From NCBI GenBank assembly GCA_905212345.1, contig CAJMEC010000019.1, positions 1-28,064 of the forward strand: DNA of 28,064 bases, read 5' to 3'. The notes below the pieces were generated by a model, which had not been told where the DNA came from, searched no databases, and worked only from the letters and a program-made list of their open reading frames with translations. The position numbers and the translations under genes are program-made. The stretch comes from an uncultured Sutterella sp. (GTDB taxonomy: Bacteria > Pseudomonadota > Gammaproteobacteria > Burkholderiales > Burkholderiaceae_F). Position 1 is the stretch's first letter; every line of letters begins with the position of its first letter. This document shows, in pieces, positions 6,939-16,614 of the stretch.

Positions 6939-8746
6939 TGAAAGAATCCCTGATGCGGCGATTGCTCAATTGGCTCAAAAGGCGGTGGCACAAGTTCTGG
7001 AGTGAAGATACAGCTCCGCGTATGCCGAAGCGTTCAAAAGAGCGTGATAAAGAATGGATGGCCCTGGAAATTTCTCAGAAGCGTTCGCACATGGTGCTTG
7101 GCGCGTTGGTGGGGATTTTTGTCGTCTGTTTTTTGCGAGCAGGTTATTTACAGTGCTTTAACACTGAATTTTTGCAAAAACAGGGTGAGGTTCGTTACGC
7201 GAGAACGCTTGAAATTGCCGCAGGCCGTGGTCAGATTTTTGATAGAAATGGAGTCGTATTGGCGGCTTCATTGCCTGCTAGAAGTATTTGGGCAACAACG
7301 AATTTAGTCACGGCAACGCCTCAACAGATTAGTGAATTATCTGATTTATTGGGGGTTTCAGAACGTACGCTTAAAAAACGTTTGGCCCGTAAAGACGCCT
7401 TCGTTAATTTAGCCCGTCAAGTCGACATGGATGTGGTTCGCCGTGTGCAAGCCATGCACTTGGAGGGACTCACTTATTCACCTGATGTTAAGCGTCATTA
7501 TCCGGGTGGTGAGGTATCTGCACATATTGTTGGGTTCAATAATCGTGAGGATCATGGCCAAGAGGGCGTGGAATTGGCTAATGATAAAACATTGACGGGC
7601 CAAAACGGCTCGCGCAGGGTGATTCGTGACCGATTGGGTCACGTTATCGAAGAAATGTGGACACAAGAACCAGTGCCAGGTAAAGACCTGCATCTTTCCA
7701 TTGACTCTCGTATTCAGTACATCGCTTATTCTGCTGTTCGTAATGCTGTTGAGAAACACCAGGCAAAGGCTGGGGCGGTGGTTGTGGCTGACTCAATTAC
7801 TGGTGAAATTTTGGCTTTGGTCAGTTGGCCGGGATTTGATCCCAATGACCGTAGCACATTTGCGTTTGACAAAATTCGCAACCGCGTAGTGACGGACACA
7901 TACGAGCCGGGTTCCATTATGAAGCCTTTTGCCATCGCTAAGGCTTTGGATATGGGTATTGTGCGTCCGGATAGTCTTATTGAGACAGCTCCGGGCAGCA
8001 TTATGGTGGCTGACCGTAAGATTAGTGATACTCGCAATTTTGGTTTGTTGACTGTTTCACAGGTGATTGCGAAGTCCTCTAACGTGGGGACTGTCAAGAT
8101 CGCTTTGCAGATTCCTGCGCAAACACTATGGGAAACGTACAGTCGATTAGGTTTCGGCCAGGCGCCGCAGGTCGGTTTCCCCGGTGCGGTGGCTGGTCGT
8201 TTGCGTCCAGCAAAAACGTGGGGTCCGGTTGAACAGGCCACCATCTCGTATGGTTACGGTTTATCAACCTCGCTTATGCAAATCGCTCAGGCTTATACGG
8301 TCTTTGCTCGCAATGGTGATGTCATTCCGCTGACATTGATGAAGCAAGACCACCCAGCCGTTGGCGAGCAAGTCTATCGACCCGAAGTTGCCCGTCAAAT
8401 GCGAGCCATGATGATGACGACAGTGCATCGAGGCGGCACGGCCTCTCGTCTTAAGGTCACGGGTTACACGGTGGCCGGTAAGACGGGTACGGTCTACAAG
8501 GTAAAAAATGGTGAATATGTGAAAGACTACGTTGCCTCCTTTGTTGGCGTGGCCCCGGCTACTCAGCCTCGTTTGGTCGTGGCTGTCATGATTGACGAGC
8601 CGAAAGACTCTGGGCACGTAGGCGGAGTGGTGGCCGCTCCTGTATTTGGAGAAGTCGTAGAAGCCGCCTTGCGGACACTACTGGTGAATCCGGATGATCC
8701 GATGATGGTGGCCGGCGGCGGGTTATTGGCCAGAACAACTCATTAA
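6935..8746 (+). CDS. ftsI: Septal peptidoglycan transpeptidase FtsI (PBP3)
   Basis: FtsI cross-links septal peptidoglycan made by FtsW. The 603-residue protein has a basic cytoplasmic tail, one membrane anchor (about 52-69), a pedestal domain with GRGQIFDRNGVVLA near 97-110, and a transpeptidase domain with the three active-site motifs: SIMK at 327-330 (nucleophile Ser327), SSN at 381-383, and KTGT at 516-519. The start overlaps the ftsL stop as ATGA. A second ATG follows at 6938. GAAGGGGA is 6 bases upstream of 6935. The cytoplasmic tail before the membrane helix is long (about 50 residues) and rich in Arg and Lys. Beta-lactam target; identity secure. Confidence 0.97.
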   Translation: MMKESLMRRLLNWLKRRWHKFWSEDTAPRMPKRSKERDKEWMALEISQKRSHMVLGALVGIFVVCFLRAGYLQCFNTEFLQKQGEVRYARTLEIAAGRGQIFDRNGVVLAASLPARSIWATTNLVTATPQQISELSDLLGVSERTLKKRLARKDAFVNLARQVDMDVVRRVQAMHLEGLTYSPDVKRHYPGGEVSAHIVGFNNREDHGQEGVELANDKTLTGQNGSRRVIRDRLGHVIEEMWTQEPVPGKDLHLSIDSRIQYIAYSAVRNAVEKHQAKAGAVVVADSITGEILALVSWPGFDPNDRSTFAFDKIRNRVVTDTYEPGSIMKPFAIAKALDMGIVRPDSLIETAPGSIMVADRKISDTRNFGLLTVSQVIAKSSNVGTVKIALQIPAQTLWETYSRLGFGQAPQVGFPGAVAGRLRPAKTWGPVEQATISYGYGLSTSLMQIAQAYTVFARNGDVIPLTLMKQDHPAVGEQVYRPEVARQMRAMMMTTVHRGGTASRLKVTGYTVAGKTGTVYKVKNGEYVKDYVASFVGVAPATQPRLVVAVMIDEPKDSGHVGGVVAAPVFGEVVEAALRTLLVNPDDPMMVAGGGLLARTTH

Positions 8747-8802
8747 CTGGTGTGCCTTTGAAGCAACACTAAAGGCGCGTCCTGTACTCAATAGTGAATC
8801 CT

Positions 8803-11664
8803 ATGATTGACAATATCCAATCTTATGTCCGATTGTTAAAGCGCTTAGCTCCTCAAGCAAATCACTTGACGCTAGACTCAAGATATTTGCGAGAGGGGGA
8901 TGTCTTTTTTGCCGTTCCAGGACTTCATCGTGACGGTAGAGATTTTTTAACTGATGCGGCGAAAAGAGCTTGCGCATTGGTCTACGAAGATGACGGGCAA
9001 CGCAGGGCATTTGGAGTACCCACCATTGCTGTTCCTGAGTTGGGAAAACACTTAGGTGAGTTTGCCGCAGATTTTTACCATGATCCGAGTAGCAAACTTT
9101 TTACCATCGGTATAACTGGCACAAATGGTAAAACGACGTCTTCGCATTGGATGTCCCAACTTTTTTCATTGTTGGGGCAGAGATGCGCGGCCATTGGAAC
9201 GATAGGCTGTTTTATGGACGGACAGTCCTATGAAAGTGCGCCGTTGACAACCCCGGACGCCCTGACTATGCAGGGACTTTACAGGAAACTTTTGAAAGCC
9301 GAGGCAAAAGCGGTTGCCTTAGAGGCAAGTTCCATTGGTCTTGAGCAGGGACGGCTTCAGGGGACGCGTTTTGATGTGGCGGTATTTACCAATTTGACCC
9401 GTGATCATTTGGACTACCACCATGACATGCAAGCTTATGAAAGCGCCAAAGCGATTCTCTTTGATTGGCCGGGTCTTCAGCACGCAGTCATTAACATCGA
9501 TGATGAGGCCGGTGTCAGGATGGCTGAACGCTGCGCTCACCGCGGGATTCATACGATTGTTACAAGTATGCGGGGGGCCATCGCTTTGACGGGAACGCAT
9601 TTACTGTCAGCCGAAAATGTCCGTCCGATGCCTGAAGGGATGCTGTTTGACATTGTCTATGGTTCAGAGCGTCAAACGGTGCATTTATCTATTTTCGGAG
9701 CTTTTAACGTTTCAAATTTGTTAGGAGTTGTCGGGGCAGCTTTGTGCCATGGTTTTTCTCTTGCCGAAATTGTTGAAAAATTACCCCTGTTAGTTGCTCC
9801 TGATGGGCGCATGCAAAAGGTTCCCTATGAAGGAGCCGCTTTGGCAATTGTGGATTACAGCCATACGCCCGATGCTGTACAAAAAGCCCTCGAAGCATTA
9901 AAGGGTGTGGCTAAAGTTCGTCGCGGCAAGCTCTGGATTGTTTTGGGAGCGGGAGGTGACCGGGATGCCGGCAAACGTCCGCTTATGGCTAAAGTGGCAG
10001 AAGAGAATGCCGATTACGTTATTCTTACCAGCGATAACCCGAGAACAGAAAATCCAGATAGTATCCTGAGACAAATGGCTGCTGGCCTAAAAACGCCTCA
10101 ACTGACTATTGCCGATAGACGTGAAGCCATCTATGAAGCTATTAAGCGAGCAAAACCGGAGGATGTTGTACTCATTGCCGGTAAAGGGCACGAGTTGTAT
10201 CAGGAGATCAATGGGGTCAAACATCCATTTAGTGATGTGGTCGAAGCACGAAATGCACAACGGTTAAAAAATCCGCCCGCTGACACACTTTTGAATGTGA
10301 AATTCTTATCGAACTTGTTGCCGGGTTCTCACCTGTATGGCAGTGATGTTCCTTTTACGAATGTTTGTACGGACACCCGTCAAGTCACGGAAGGTTCTCT
10401 CTTTTTTGCATTAAAGGGAGAACGTTTTGACGGACATAACTTTGTTATGCAGGCTATGAGAGCCGGACCTGCCGCTGTTGTGGTAGATCACGAGGTTTAT
10501 TGTCCGTTGCCACAAATTGTCGTCAAAGATGTCAAGTTGGCTTTAGGGGTTACTTCAGGTTTTTGGCGTCGTGGAAAATCTTTGGGATTAGTGGCTGTAG
10601 CGGGAAGCAATGGGAAAACAACAACCACGCAAATGATCGCCACTATATTGAAGATCCGTTATGGGGAACATGCACTTGCAACAGAAGGCAATCTCAATAA
10701 CGATATCGGCGTGCCGCTTATGCTTTGGCGTTTGCGTGATTATCACGAGACAGCTGTTATTGAGACAGGAATGAACCATGTCGGAGAAATGCGCTACTTA
10801 AGCGGTTTGGTGCAACCGACCATCGCCGTTGTTACCAATGCTCAGCGCGAGCATCAGGAATTTTTGCAAAGTGTTGAAGCGACAGCGAGAGAAAATGGCG
10901 AAGTATTCCGAGTTTTGCCACCAAACGGTATCGCGGTCATTTCAGCTGATGATCCGTGCCGTTCGATTTGGCTTGAGATGGCCCAACATGCCAATGTAAT
11001 GACTTTCGGTATTGATGCTACGGCAGACGTCAACGGTTGCGTGAAAACGGAAGCCAACGGTATGAAGGCGCTAATTAAGACGCCGATTGGAACCTTTGAA
11101 GCCAAAATGAAGGTCAGAGGTGAACACAATTTTAAGAATGCCTTGGCTGCTACGGCGGTTTGTTTGGGACTAAATGTTTCACTTGAGATTATTCGTCAGG
11201 GACTTGAAGCTTTTGAAGCAATAAAAGGTCGAGGTCAGGTTCATACGGTGGGAGGCTTAACAGTCATTGACGACGCCTATAATGCCAACCCCGATAGTAT
11301 GAAAGCGGCGATTGATCTATTAACAAGTTATCCCGGCCCTCGTTTTTTGGTGGCTGGCGATATGGCTGAATTAGGTAGTAAAAGCATCGAATATCATGAG
11401 GAAATCGGCGCTTACGCAGCCGAAAAGCACATTGATGCATTTTTTGCCATGGGTGAACATATGCGTTACGCTGTCGAAAAGTTCCGTGAACTGTCTCCCC
11501 AGGCGCGTTCACTATGGATGGATGATCGTGACCAGTTTATGGAGGCGGTCATCGAAGAAAGTCACCACTGCCGAACGGTTAGTGTCAAAGGATCAAACTG
11601 CATGAAACTTACAACAGTTGTTAAAGCCTTAGTGGTAGACGCTACAAAGAATAAAAAGGATTAA
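8803..11664 (+). CDS. murE-murF: Fused MurE-MurF: UDP-MurNAc-tripeptide synthetase / D-Ala-D-Ala-adding ligase
   Basis: One 953-residue chain carries two Mur ligases. The N-terminal half (about 1-485) is MurE: TLDSR near 23-27, ATP loop GITGTNGKTTSS at 103-114, a probable carbamylated Lys216, and DNPR at 411-414, the signature of meso-diaminopimelate-adding enzymes. The C-terminal half (about 505-953) is MurF: CTDTR near 522, ATP loop GSNGKTTT at 601-608, and EGNLNNDIGVPL. No stop or frameshift lies between the halves and the linker is only about 20 residues, so this looks like a true fusion. Successive addition of meso-DAP and D-Ala-D-Ala could thus occur on one polypeptide. Similar fusions are known in Bordetella. 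The start is uncertain: GTG 8794 or ATG 8803, neither with a clear ribosome-binding site. Confidence 0.95.
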   Translation: MIDNIQSYVRLLKRLAPQANHLTLDSRYLREGDVFFAVPGLHRDGRDFLTDAAKRACALVYEDDGQRRAFGVPTIAVPELGKHLGEFAADFYHDPSSKLFTIGITGTNGKTTSSHWMSQLFSLLGQRCAAIGTIGCFMDGQSYESAPLTTPDALTMQGLYRKLLKAEAKAVALEASSIGLEQGRLQGTRFDVAVFTNLTRDHLDYHHDMQAYESAKAILFDWPGLQHAVINIDDEAGVRMAERCAHRGIHTIVTSMRGAIALTGTHLLSAENVRPMPEGMLFDIVYGSERQTVHLSIFGAFNVSNLLGVVGAALCHGFSLAEIVEKLPLLVAPDGRMQKVPYEGAALAIVDYSHTPDAVQKALEALKGVAKVRRGKLWIVLGAGGDRDAGKRPLMAKVAEENADYVILTSDNPRTENPDSILRQMAAGLKTPQLTIADRREAIYEAIKRAKPEDVVLIAGKGHELYQEINGVKHPFSDVVEARNAQRLKNPPADTLLNVKFLSNLLPGSHLYGSDVPFTNVCTDTRQVTEGSLFFALKGERFDGHNFVMQAMRAGPAAVVVDHEVYCPLPQIVVKDVKLALGVTSGFWRRGKSLGLVAVAGSNGKTTTTQMIATILKIRYGEHALATEGNLNNDIGVPLMLWRLRDYHETAVIETGMNHVGEMRYLSGLVQPTIAVVTNAQREHQEFLQSVEATARENGEVFRVLPPNGIAVISADDPCRSIWLEMAQHANVMTFGIDATADVNGCVKTEANGMKALIKTPIGTFEAKMKVRGEHNFKNALAATAVCLGLNVSLEIIRQGLEAFEAIKGRGQVHTVGGLTVIDDAYNANPDSMKAAIDLLTSYPGPRFLVAGDMAELGSKSIEYHEEIGAYAAEKHIDAFFAMGEHMRYAVEKFRELSPQARSLWMDDRDQFMEAVIEESHHCRTVSVKGSNCMKLTTVVKALVVDATKNKKD

Positions 11665-11667
11665 AGA

Positions 11668-12822
11668 ATGCTCTTGGAATTATTTCGTTGGCTCGGAGAA
11701 GATATCAGAGCTTTCCAGGTGTTTAACTACTTAAGCTTACGAGCGGTATTGGCAGCCCTCACCGCTCTGGCTATCGGTTTTATGGCAGGCCCGGCCACGA
11801 TCCGTTATTTACGTGCGATGAAAATGGGGCAAGCTGTCCGCACAAACGGTCCGAAGACCCATATTGTCAAAGATGGAACGCCAACCATGGGTGGTGTTTT
11901 AATTCTGATTGCGATTGGTTTATCGACGTTGCTTTGGATGGATCTGAGTAACCGTTTTGTTTGGGTGGTTCTCTTTGTGACGCTCGGTTTTGGGTGGATC
12001 GGTTGGGTGGACGATTACCGTAAAGTTGTTCATCATGATCCTAAGGGCATGAGTGCTAAAGAAAAATTCGGTTGGCAGTCTTTAATCGGCATTATTGCCT
12101 CGGTTTATCTGGCTTTTGCGATCAGCGCGCCTAATGACATTCATGTGGTGCATATGCTTATCGGTTGGATTGAATCGGGTTTTCCCATGCAAATGCCGCC
12201 GCATGCCGACTTAATTATTCCTTTCTTTAAGCACTTTGCATATCCCCTCGGGATTTTCGGCTTTATCGCGTTGACTTTTATTGTGATTGTCGGAACAAGC
12301 AATGCGGTGAATTTGACTGACGGCTTGGATGGTTTGGCAATTTTGCCCGCAGCTATGGTGGGAAGTGCTTTAGGAATCTTTGCCTACGTTGAAGGTCGTG
12401 TGGACTTTGCTCATTATCTTTTGTTCCCCTATATCCCCGGAGCCGGTGAATTGGTTGTCGTCTGTGCGGCTTTGGCAGGAGCGGGATTGGCATTTTTGTG
12501 GTTTAACGCTCATCCTGCACAAGTTTTCATGGGCGATGTCGGTGCTTTAGCCTTAGGTGGAACATTGGGAACGGTGGCTGTTATTACCCGTCAGGAATTC
12601 GTTTTGGCGATTATGGGCGGTATTTTTGTTGTTGAAACTCTGTCCGTGATGATTCAAACAACGTATTTCAGGCTCTCGGGTGGTAAAAGAATTTTCTTGA
12701 TGGCGCCGATTCATCATCACTTTGAGTTGAAAGGATGGAAAGAAACGCAGGTGGTTACGCGTTTTTGGATTATCACCTTCATCCTCGTACTGATCGGTTT
12801 GTCGACGTTAAAGATTCGTTAA
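11668..12822 (+). CDS. mraY: Phospho-MurNAc-pentapeptide translocase MraY
   Basis: MraY transfers phospho-MurNAc-pentapeptide from UDP to undecaprenyl phosphate, making lipid I at the inner face of the membrane. The protein has 384 residues and about ten transmembrane helices. Hallmarks include the substrate-loop sequence VKDGTPTMGG (68-76), the aspartate pair in WVDDYRK (115-116), NLTDGLDGLA (215-224), FMGDVGALALGG (287-298), and the cytoplasmic histidine cluster PIHHHFELKG (His349-351). A good ribosome-binding site (AAAAAGGA) overlaps the end of murE-murF, three bases before the ATG. Identity is secure. Confidence 0.97.
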   Translation: MLLELFRWLGEDIRAFQVFNYLSLRAVLAALTALAIGFMAGPATIRYLRAMKMGQAVRTNGPKTHIVKDGTPTMGGVLILIAIGLSTLLWMDLSNRFVWVVLFVTLGFGWIGWVDDYRKVVHHDPKGMSAKEKFGWQSLIGIIASVYLAFAISAPNDIHVVHMLIGWIESGFPMQMPPHADLIIPFFKHFAYPLGIFGFIALTFIVIVGTSNAVNLTDGLDGLAILPAAMVGSALGIFAYVEGRVDFAHYLLFPYIPGAGELVVVCAALAGAGLAFLWFNAHPAQVFMGDVGALALGGTLGTVAVITRQEFVLAIMGGIFVVETLSVMIQTTYFRLSGGKRIFLMAPIHHHFELKGWKETQVVTRFWIITFILVLIGLSTLKIR

Positions 12823-12835
12823 AAAGGCGAAGATT

Positions 12836-14293
12836 ATGCAGCAGAAAGCATTGGTGGTCGGTTTAGGAGCTTCGGGAGAAGCTTGCACGAAATTTTTGCT
12901 TAAACGGCAATGGCAAGTCCGGGCGACGGATACTCGAAGCGAGCCGCCGGCGCTTTCTCGCCTATCCGATACTGAAGGCTTTAGCTTTGTTTCTTTGCAA
13001 GAGGCTCAAGCCCAATTAAAAGATTGCAATCTGTTGGTAATGTCTCCGGGAATCAGTCCTTGGCATTCTGCGGTTACTCCATTGGTGAGGTCTGCTCAAT
13101 CTTTGGGGATCGAAATAGTTGGCGAGATCGAACTTTTTGCCAGAGAGCTGCTTCGACTGAAAAGTGAAAAGGCTTATGAACCGAAAGTGATTGCCGTCAC
13201 CGGCACCAATGGTAAGACTACGACGACGGTGTTGACAACGAAAATGGCGGCCGCTTCCGGACTGAAAGCTGTCGCGGCAGGCAATATTGGTCCAAATGCA
13301 GTTACAGAACTGGATCGTTATTTGGAAAGTGGAGAATTGCCGGATGTTTGGGTGCTGGAGCTGTCTAGTTTCCAATTGGAGACAACCTCCTCGCTTGCGC
13401 CGGATGCCGCCGCGCTTTTAAACATTACCCAAGATCATTTGGATTGGCACGGCGGAATGAATGAGTATGTTGTGGCCAAAGGAAAAATTTTTGCTCATGA
13501 AAAAACGGCAAGAATTCTAAATCGTGACGATACAACGGTGATGAATTTTGCAGCGCATGACAGAAGAGTTTTTACTTTCGGTACAACTGAACCGCTGCAT
13601 CCTAATGAATGGGGATTGGTGAAAGAAGACGGCATCGTATGGCTTGCCTTCAATGAAGATGATTCTGTGCAACTGACCAAGCGCAAAGTTCTGGAGGGGC
13701 ACGTTTTACAACGTTTGATGCCGGAAGACGCTTTGCACATCCGGGGGCGCCACAACAGCATGAACGCATTGGCAGCCTTGGCACTTATTTACGCTGCGGG
13801 TTTACCCATTAGCGATGCATTGCGGGCGCTGGCTCAATATAGAGGTGAACCGCATCGAGTTGAATACGTCATGACCGTAAATGGGGTTGACTACATCGAC
13901 GATAGCAAGGGAACCAATGTTGGCGCAACCGTCGCAGCTCTTGAAGGGCTAGGAGCTAACGGAACAAAATTAGTTGTCATTTTAGGCGGCGATGGAAAAG
14001 GACAAGATTTTTCACCAATCGCAGATTCCATGGGTAAACACGCTCGTGCCGCCGTTTTGATCGGTCGTGACGCGCCTTTGATTGAGAAAGCTTTGCAAGG
14101 CGCAGAGTACCCGATTATTCACGCCAAGGACATGCCGCAAGCGGTTCAGAAAGCGTCTGAATTAGCTCAGCCTCATGATTGTGTATTGTTATCCCCTGCT
14201 TGCGCCAGTTGGGATATGTTTAAAGACTATGCACAGCGTTCGGCTATCTTTATTGCCAGTGCTAAGGCTTTAGCCGGTGATACTCAGCAATGA
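12836..14293 (+). CDS. murD: UDP-MurNAc-L-alanine--D-glutamate ligase MurD
   Basis: MurD adds D-glutamate to UDP-MurNAc-L-Ala in the cytoplasm. The 485-residue protein has an N-terminal UDP-binding Rossmann-like domain (LVVGLGASGEA at 6-16, VMSPGIS at 68-74), the central ATP loop VTGTNGKTTTT (121-131), the ELSSFQLE motif, NITQDHLDWHGG, and a C-terminal domain containing DDSKGTNVGAT and SPACASWDMFKDYAQR. Length is somewhat above the ~440 of E. coli, as in other betaproteobacteria. AAGGCGA precedes the ATG. The stop overlaps the ftsW start (ATGA). Confidence 0.97.
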   Translation: MQQKALVVGLGASGEACTKFLLKRQWQVRATDTRSEPPALSRLSDTEGFSFVSLQEAQAQLKDCNLLVMSPGISPWHSAVTPLVRSAQSLGIEIVGEIELFARELLRLKSEKAYEPKVIAVTGTNGKTTTTVLTTKMAAASGLKAVAAGNIGPNAVTELDRYLESGELPDVWVLELSSFQLETTSSLAPDAAALLNITQDHLDWHGGMNEYVVAKGKIFAHEKTARILNRDDTTVMNFAAHDRRVFTFGTTEPLHPNEWGLVKEDGIVWLAFNEDDSVQLTKRKVLEGHVLQRLMPEDALHIRGRHNSMNALAALALIYAAGLPISDALRALAQYRGEPHRVEYVMTVNGVDYIDDSKGTNVGATVAALEGLGANGTKLVVILGGDGKGQDFSPIADSMGKHARAAVLIGRDAPLIEKALQGAEYPIIHAKDMPQAVQKASELAQPHDCVLLSPACASWDMFKDYAQRSAIFIASAKALAGDTQQ

Positions 14294-15501
14294 TCAGCAT
14301 TAAGAATTTTTTTCAAAATCGTAATAAAAAACATGAGGACTGGTCATCTCGGAGCTCTTTTGCAACCATTTCTTCGATTGACTACAGTGTTATAGCTGTC
14401 ATTTTGGCCCTTCTGATTTTAGGGCTCATCATGGTTTATTCGGCTTCTATTTCACTGGGTGATTCACCGAAATACCAGACTTCAGAGGGTTACTTTGCTG
14501 TTCGTCACGCTATTTATATTGTGATAGGGCTGATAGCGGCTTTTTTTGTTTTTAAAGTCTCTTTATCTCGTTGGTACCTCCTTAGTTACCCCTTGGGATT
14601 GTTTGGCATTTTGCTTTTAATTTCGGTGTTTGTGCCAGGGCTGGGGCACGAGGTAAATGGCTCAACCCGCTGGATCGGTTTTGGTCCGATTAATCTTCAA
14701 GTTTCGGAAGTCGTTAAGTTTGTTTCAGTGTTGGTGATTGCACACTTTGTGGTGACACGGCAAGCTTATATGCATTCATACACTCGCGGGCTAATTCCTG
14801 TCATGCTCTACATTGGAGCCGTGGCAATGCTGTTATCGTTACAACCTGACTTGGGAGCTACTGTTGTTATCAGCGCGATTGTTTTGGGTGTTGTTTTTTT
14901 AGGCGGCTTGAGTTGGAGCATCATTATCCCCTTTGGCATAGTGATTTTTGCCGTCATTGTCTTTTCGATTGCGTTGTCACCCTGGCGTACAGCGCGCGTG
15001 TTTGCTTATCTCAATCCCTGGGATATCGAAAATCAATTAGGTAAAGCCTATCAGTTAACTCACTCGTTGATTGCTTTTGGCAGAGGAGAGCTTTTTGGTG
15101 TTGGTTTGGGGGCGAGTGTGGAAAAAATGCACTACTTGCCCGAAGCGCACACGGACTTTATCTTAGCCGTCATTGGTGAAGAGCTCGGACTAGTGGGATT
15201 CACATTTGTTTTATTGCTCTTTTATTGGCTAGTCAGGCGCGCTTTTGAGATTGGACGTCAAGCGGTGCGTTTGGAGTCCGTTTATTCCGGTCTTGTTGCC
15301 CAGGGTGTCGGGCTTTGGATTGGTGTACAAGCTTTGATTAATATTGGCGTAGCAATCGGTGTTTTTCCGACGAAGGGGTTAACTTTGCCGTTAGTAAGCT
15401 ATGGCGGATCGTCAATCGTTGTAACACTGTGTGCACTAGCCCTATTGCTACGGGTGGACTATGAAAATCGCCTTCTGATGAGAGGAAAGAGGAGACGGTG
15501 A
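14290..15501 (+). CDS. ftsW: Septal peptidoglycan polymerase FtsW (SEDS family)
   Basis: FtsW polymerises lipid II into glycan strands at the septum in complex with FtsI. The product has 403 residues with a roughly 40-residue cytoplasmic N-terminus and about ten hydrophobic helices. SEDS-family landmarks include GLIMVYSASI in the first helix, NGSTRWIGFGPINLQVSEVVK, LQPDLGATVV, HTDFILAVIGEELG, and KGLTLPLVSYGGSS near the end. Its start overlaps murD (ATGA) and its stop TGA (15499-15501) overlaps the murG ATG, so the three genes are probably coupled. Confidence 0.97.
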   Translation: MISIKNFFQNRNKKHEDWSSRSSFATISSIDYSVIAVILALLILGLIMVYSASISLGDSPKYQTSEGYFAVRHAIYIVIGLIAAFFVFKVSLSRWYLLSYPLGLFGILLLISVFVPGLGHEVNGSTRWIGFGPINLQVSEVVKFVSVLVIAHFVVTRQAYMHSYTRGLIPVMLYIGAVAMLLSLQPDLGATVVISAIVLGVVFLGGLSWSIIIPFGIVIFAVIVFSIALSPWRTARVFAYLNPWDIENQLGKAYQLTHSLIAFGRGELFGVGLGASVEKMHYLPEAHTDFILAVIGEELGLVGFTFVLLLFYWLVRRAFEIGRQAVRLESVYSGLVAQGVGLWIGVQALINIGVAIGVFPTKGLTLPLVSYGGSSIVVTLCALALLLRVDYENRLLMRGKRRR

Positions 15502-16583
15502 TGCAAACAAAACATTTGATTATTGCGGCTGCTGGTACGGGCGGACATGTTATGCCCGGATTGGCTGTAGCTGAAGAAATGAAAAAACGCGGTTGGACGG
15601 TATCTTGGATTGGGACACCGGTTGGGATGGAATCTCGCTTGGTGGGACAGAGAAATATTGAATTCGACGCTCTAGATTTTACCGGTATGCGAGGTAAAGG
15701 CATTAAGCACATGTTTACCGGGGCATTGAAATTGGTAAAAGCTTGTTTTGCCGCCAAAGCGCTTGTGGAAAAAAGACAAGCCAGCGCAATGTTTTCGACC
15801 GGTGGCTACATTGCCGTGCCGGCTGCTTTCGGTGCTCGAAGCAAAAATAAGCCGCTTATTATGATGAATTGTGACGCAGGCAGCCTCATGAGTGTGCGAG
15901 CTGTGATGCCTTGGGCTCAGGCGGTTATGTGTGGATTTGATGGTGAATGCGCTCATCGGGCTGGTTCCAAAGCGATTGTATCCGGTAACCCTGTTCGCGA
16001 AGACATTTTGGCCTTACCTGAACCACAGCAACGTTACGCGGCTCGTACTGGAAAACTCAATTTATTGGTTTTCGGCGGTTCTTTGGGAGCAAAGGTTCTC
16101 AATGAAACAGTACCGGCCGCTATCGCTAAATTCCCTTTAGAAGAACGTCCGGTCGTAACCCATCAGTGTGGTAAAAATGCGGTTGAAGATGTCAAAGCTC
16201 TCTATGCAAAATACGGAGTTGAGGCGCAAGTTATCAGTTTTATTGATGATATGGCAAGCGCTTACAATAAAGCCGATGTTGTTGTGTGCAGAGCCGGCGC
16301 GACAACAGTAAGTGAATTAACGGCGGGCGGAATTCCTGCCATATTAGTGCCTTTTGTTGTCTCGACAACTCAACATCAATTGGGTAATGCTCGCTATATG
16401 CAAGACGAAGGAGCGGGGATTTTGCTTGAGCAGAAAGATTTGTCCCCAGATTCACTCTATGAAAAATTAAGAAATCTGACCCGTGAGGATCTTTTGACAA
16501 TGGCTGACAAGGCCCGAAGCCTTGCAAAACGAGGGGCTGCGAAAACATTAGCCGATACTATTGAACGTTTGGCAAAATTATAA
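15501..16583 (+). CDS. murG: UDP-GlcNAc:lipid I GlcNAc transferase MurG
   Basis: MurG adds GlcNAc to lipid I to form lipid II on the cytoplasmic face of the membrane. The 360-residue protein is a GT-B glycosyltransferase (CAZy GT28): the glycine loop GTGGHVMPGLAVAEEM is at the N-terminus, with STGGYIAVPA, SGNPVRE, VFGGSLGAKVLNE and CRAGATTVSEL further on. ATG 15501 is chosen over GTG 15498 because AGGAG lies 6 bases upstream of the ATG and the one-base overlap with the ftsW stop fits the pattern of the operon. Identity is secure. Confidence 0.97.
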   Translation: MQTKHLIIAAAGTGGHVMPGLAVAEEMKKRGWTVSWIGTPVGMESRLVGQRNIEFDALDFTGMRGKGIKHMFTGALKLVKACFAAKALVEKRQASAMFSTGGYIAVPAAFGARSKNKPLIMMNCDAGSLMSVRAVMPWAQAVMCGFDGECAHRAGSKAIVSGNPVREDILALPEPQQRYAARTGKLNLLVFGGSLGAKVLNETVPAAIAKFPLEERPVVTHQCGKNAVEDVKALYAKYGVEAQVISFIDDMASAYNKADVVVCRAGATTVSELTAGGIPAILVPFVVSTTQHQLGNARYMQDEGAGILLEQKDLSPDSLYEKLRNLTREDLLTMADKARSLAKRGAAKTLADTIERLAKL

Positions 16584-16614
16584 TTTTCGGTGGTTTAACA
16601 AAGGCAAGTAAACA

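Noticed and set aside
7726..8244. 172-codon open frame on the minus strand inside ftsI
   Set aside because: Shadow of the transpeptidase-coding sequence with no motif and no independent expression signal.
8747..8802. Possible separate promoter or terminator between ftsI and murE-murF
   Set aside because: The gap of about 50 bases has no clear hairpin with a T-run and no good -35/-10 pair. It is most simply an intra-operon spacer.
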